DNA of 5,616 bases, from assembly GCA_034003145.1 (NCBI GenBank), contig JAVEZE010000165.1, positions 1-5,616 on the forward strand. The letters run 5' to 3'. This document shows, piece after piece, positions 5,052-5,616 of the stretch. The notes beneath the pieces were generated by a model. The model worked only from the letters and a program-made list of their open reading frames with translations, made no database searches and was not told the origin of the DNA. Numbering within the stretch: position 1 is the stretch's first letter; each line of letters opens with the position of its first letter. Source of the DNA: JACKPD01 sp034003145. Lineage in GTDB: Bacteria; Spirochaetota; Spirochaetia; CADAEX01. A program made the position numbers and the translations under genes.

Positions 5052-5616
5052 ATGGAACACAAATATACAGTAACTGATCTCTCCGTTCTTACACCATGGT
5101 TTACAAAGTATGCAGTTGAACCGCTGCTGCGGTTTGTTCCATGGTGGCTGCCGGCCAACATTATAACACTGCTGTCTAATTTCTGCGTATTACTGGCTCT
5201 TATACTGACAGTACTTTATACAGCAGGGGTCTTTAAATTCTGGCTGATTATCCCTTTGCTTATTATGGCCTATGTAACCGGCGACAGCCTGGATGGCAAA
5301 CAGGCGCGGAGAACAAAAACAAGCTCAATGCTTGGAGAGTTTCTTGATCATTTTCTTGATATATTTACAAATGGTTTGCTGGTTTCAATGGTTCTTCTGG
5401 TTTACGGAATTACCGAACCTGCATTTATCGCGGTTTATCTTGTAATCAGCTATATTACACTTTCAGGCAATTATTTTGAACAACATAAATACCGGGTTAT
5501 GTTTTTTGAAAAAATTGGGGCTTTTGAAGCTGTAATATTAATAGTGATAGTACTTTCACTCGGGTGTATTGAAACGTCAAGGTCTTTTCTCATTATAGAT
5601 GTTATTGCCCACATTT
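5052..5616 (+). CDS. CDP-alcohol phosphatidyltransferase, choline/ethanolamine phosphotransferase-like, N-terminal part, cut by the window edge
   Basis: The 188 visible codons encode an integral membrane enzyme of the CDP-alcohol phosphatidyltransferase family, which moves a phospho-alcohol from CDP-alcohol to a lipid acceptor. The catalytic signature is complete: D78-x2-D81-G82-x2-A85-R86-x8-G95-x3-D99-x3-D103, with the aspartates binding metal. Membrane segments flank it at about 36-58 and 62-76, with others after 103. The wording DGKQARRT, LGEFLDH and the later FEQHKYRVMFFEKIGAFEA resemble eukaryotic CPT1/EPT1 and the cholinephosphotransferase reported in Treponema more than bacterial PgsA or PssA. 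Phosphatidylcholine or phosphatidylethanolamine synthesis from diacylglycerol is therefore the likeliest reaction, by inference. ATG 5052 follows GGGAGG with three bases of spacing. The frame is open to the right edge. Confidence 0.9.
   Translation, partial: MEHKYTVTDLSVLTPWFTKYAVEPLLRFVPWWLPANIITLLSNFCVLLALILTVLYTAGVFKFWLIIPLLIMAYVTGDSLDGKQARRTKTSSMLGEFLDHFLDIFTNGLLVSMVLLVYGITEPAFIAVYLVISYITLSGNYFEQHKYRVMFFEKIGAFEAVILIVIVLSLGCIETSRSFLIIDVIAHI

Noticed and set aside
1..5616. Insertion sequences, CRISPR array, tRNA or phage genes
   Set aside because: No transposase, direct-repeat array, attachment site or tRNA-like sequence was seen on either strand.

Overview
The window reads as a chromosomal locus from a Gram-negative-type (diderm) bacterium of moderate GC. 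It has a TonB-dependent outer-membrane receptor, a lipoprotein binding protein with a loose lipobox, a stand-alone small RRM protein and a CDP-alcohol phosphotransferase whose motif resembles eukaryotic choline/ethanolamine phosphotransferases. The last two, with the loose lipobox, suggest a Spirochaetota member. This is inference: the transporter genes also resemble Bacteroidota-type iron/B12 transporters, and no rRNA or marker gene is present.

Layout. Positions 1-917 (minus) hold the N-terminal 305 codons of a BtuB-like receptor that runs off the left edge. Positions 918-1351 are a fully structured intergenic region. On the minus strand it holds a cobalamin riboswitch (about 1070-1260), a following regulatory hairpin, a hairpin that buries the receptor's Shine-Dalgarno sequence, and a promoter that starts the transcript just ahead of the aptamer. 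On the plus strand it holds a divergent promoter for the transporter operon. Positions 1352-3176 (plus) are an overlapping permease-ATPase pair (FecCD/BtuC and BtuD/FecE families). Positions 3222-4397 (minus), converging on the pair, encode a periplasmic binding lipoprotein. Positions 4398-4625 are an AT-rich spacer with divergent promoters. Positions 4629-4913 (plus) encode a 94-residue RRM RNA-binding protein. From 5052 to the right edge (plus) is the start of a CDP-alcohol phosphotransferase.

How the genes work together. The receptor would bring a corrinoid across the outer membrane using TonB energy, the lipoprotein would capture it in the periplasm, and the permease-ATPase would move it through the inner membrane. 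TonB/ExbBD are not in the window. The riboswitch directly supports a corrinoid substrate for the receptor only. For the ABC components the substrate is inferred from position, since their families also carry iron-siderophores and haem. The RRM and phospholipid genes look unrelated to uptake.

The most unusual features are regulatory. The permease and the binding protein both lack a visible Shine-Dalgarno, and both have a -10 element placed so that transcription would begin at or next to the AUG. This suggests leaderless mRNAs in a locus whose other genes all have Shine-Dalgarno sequences. I did not see a wholly new system. The components are recognisable, with some uncommon variants: a non-canonical Q-loop and LSDGE signature in the ATPase, an RRM with a shortened beta2-beta3 loop, and the eukaryote-like phosphotransferase.
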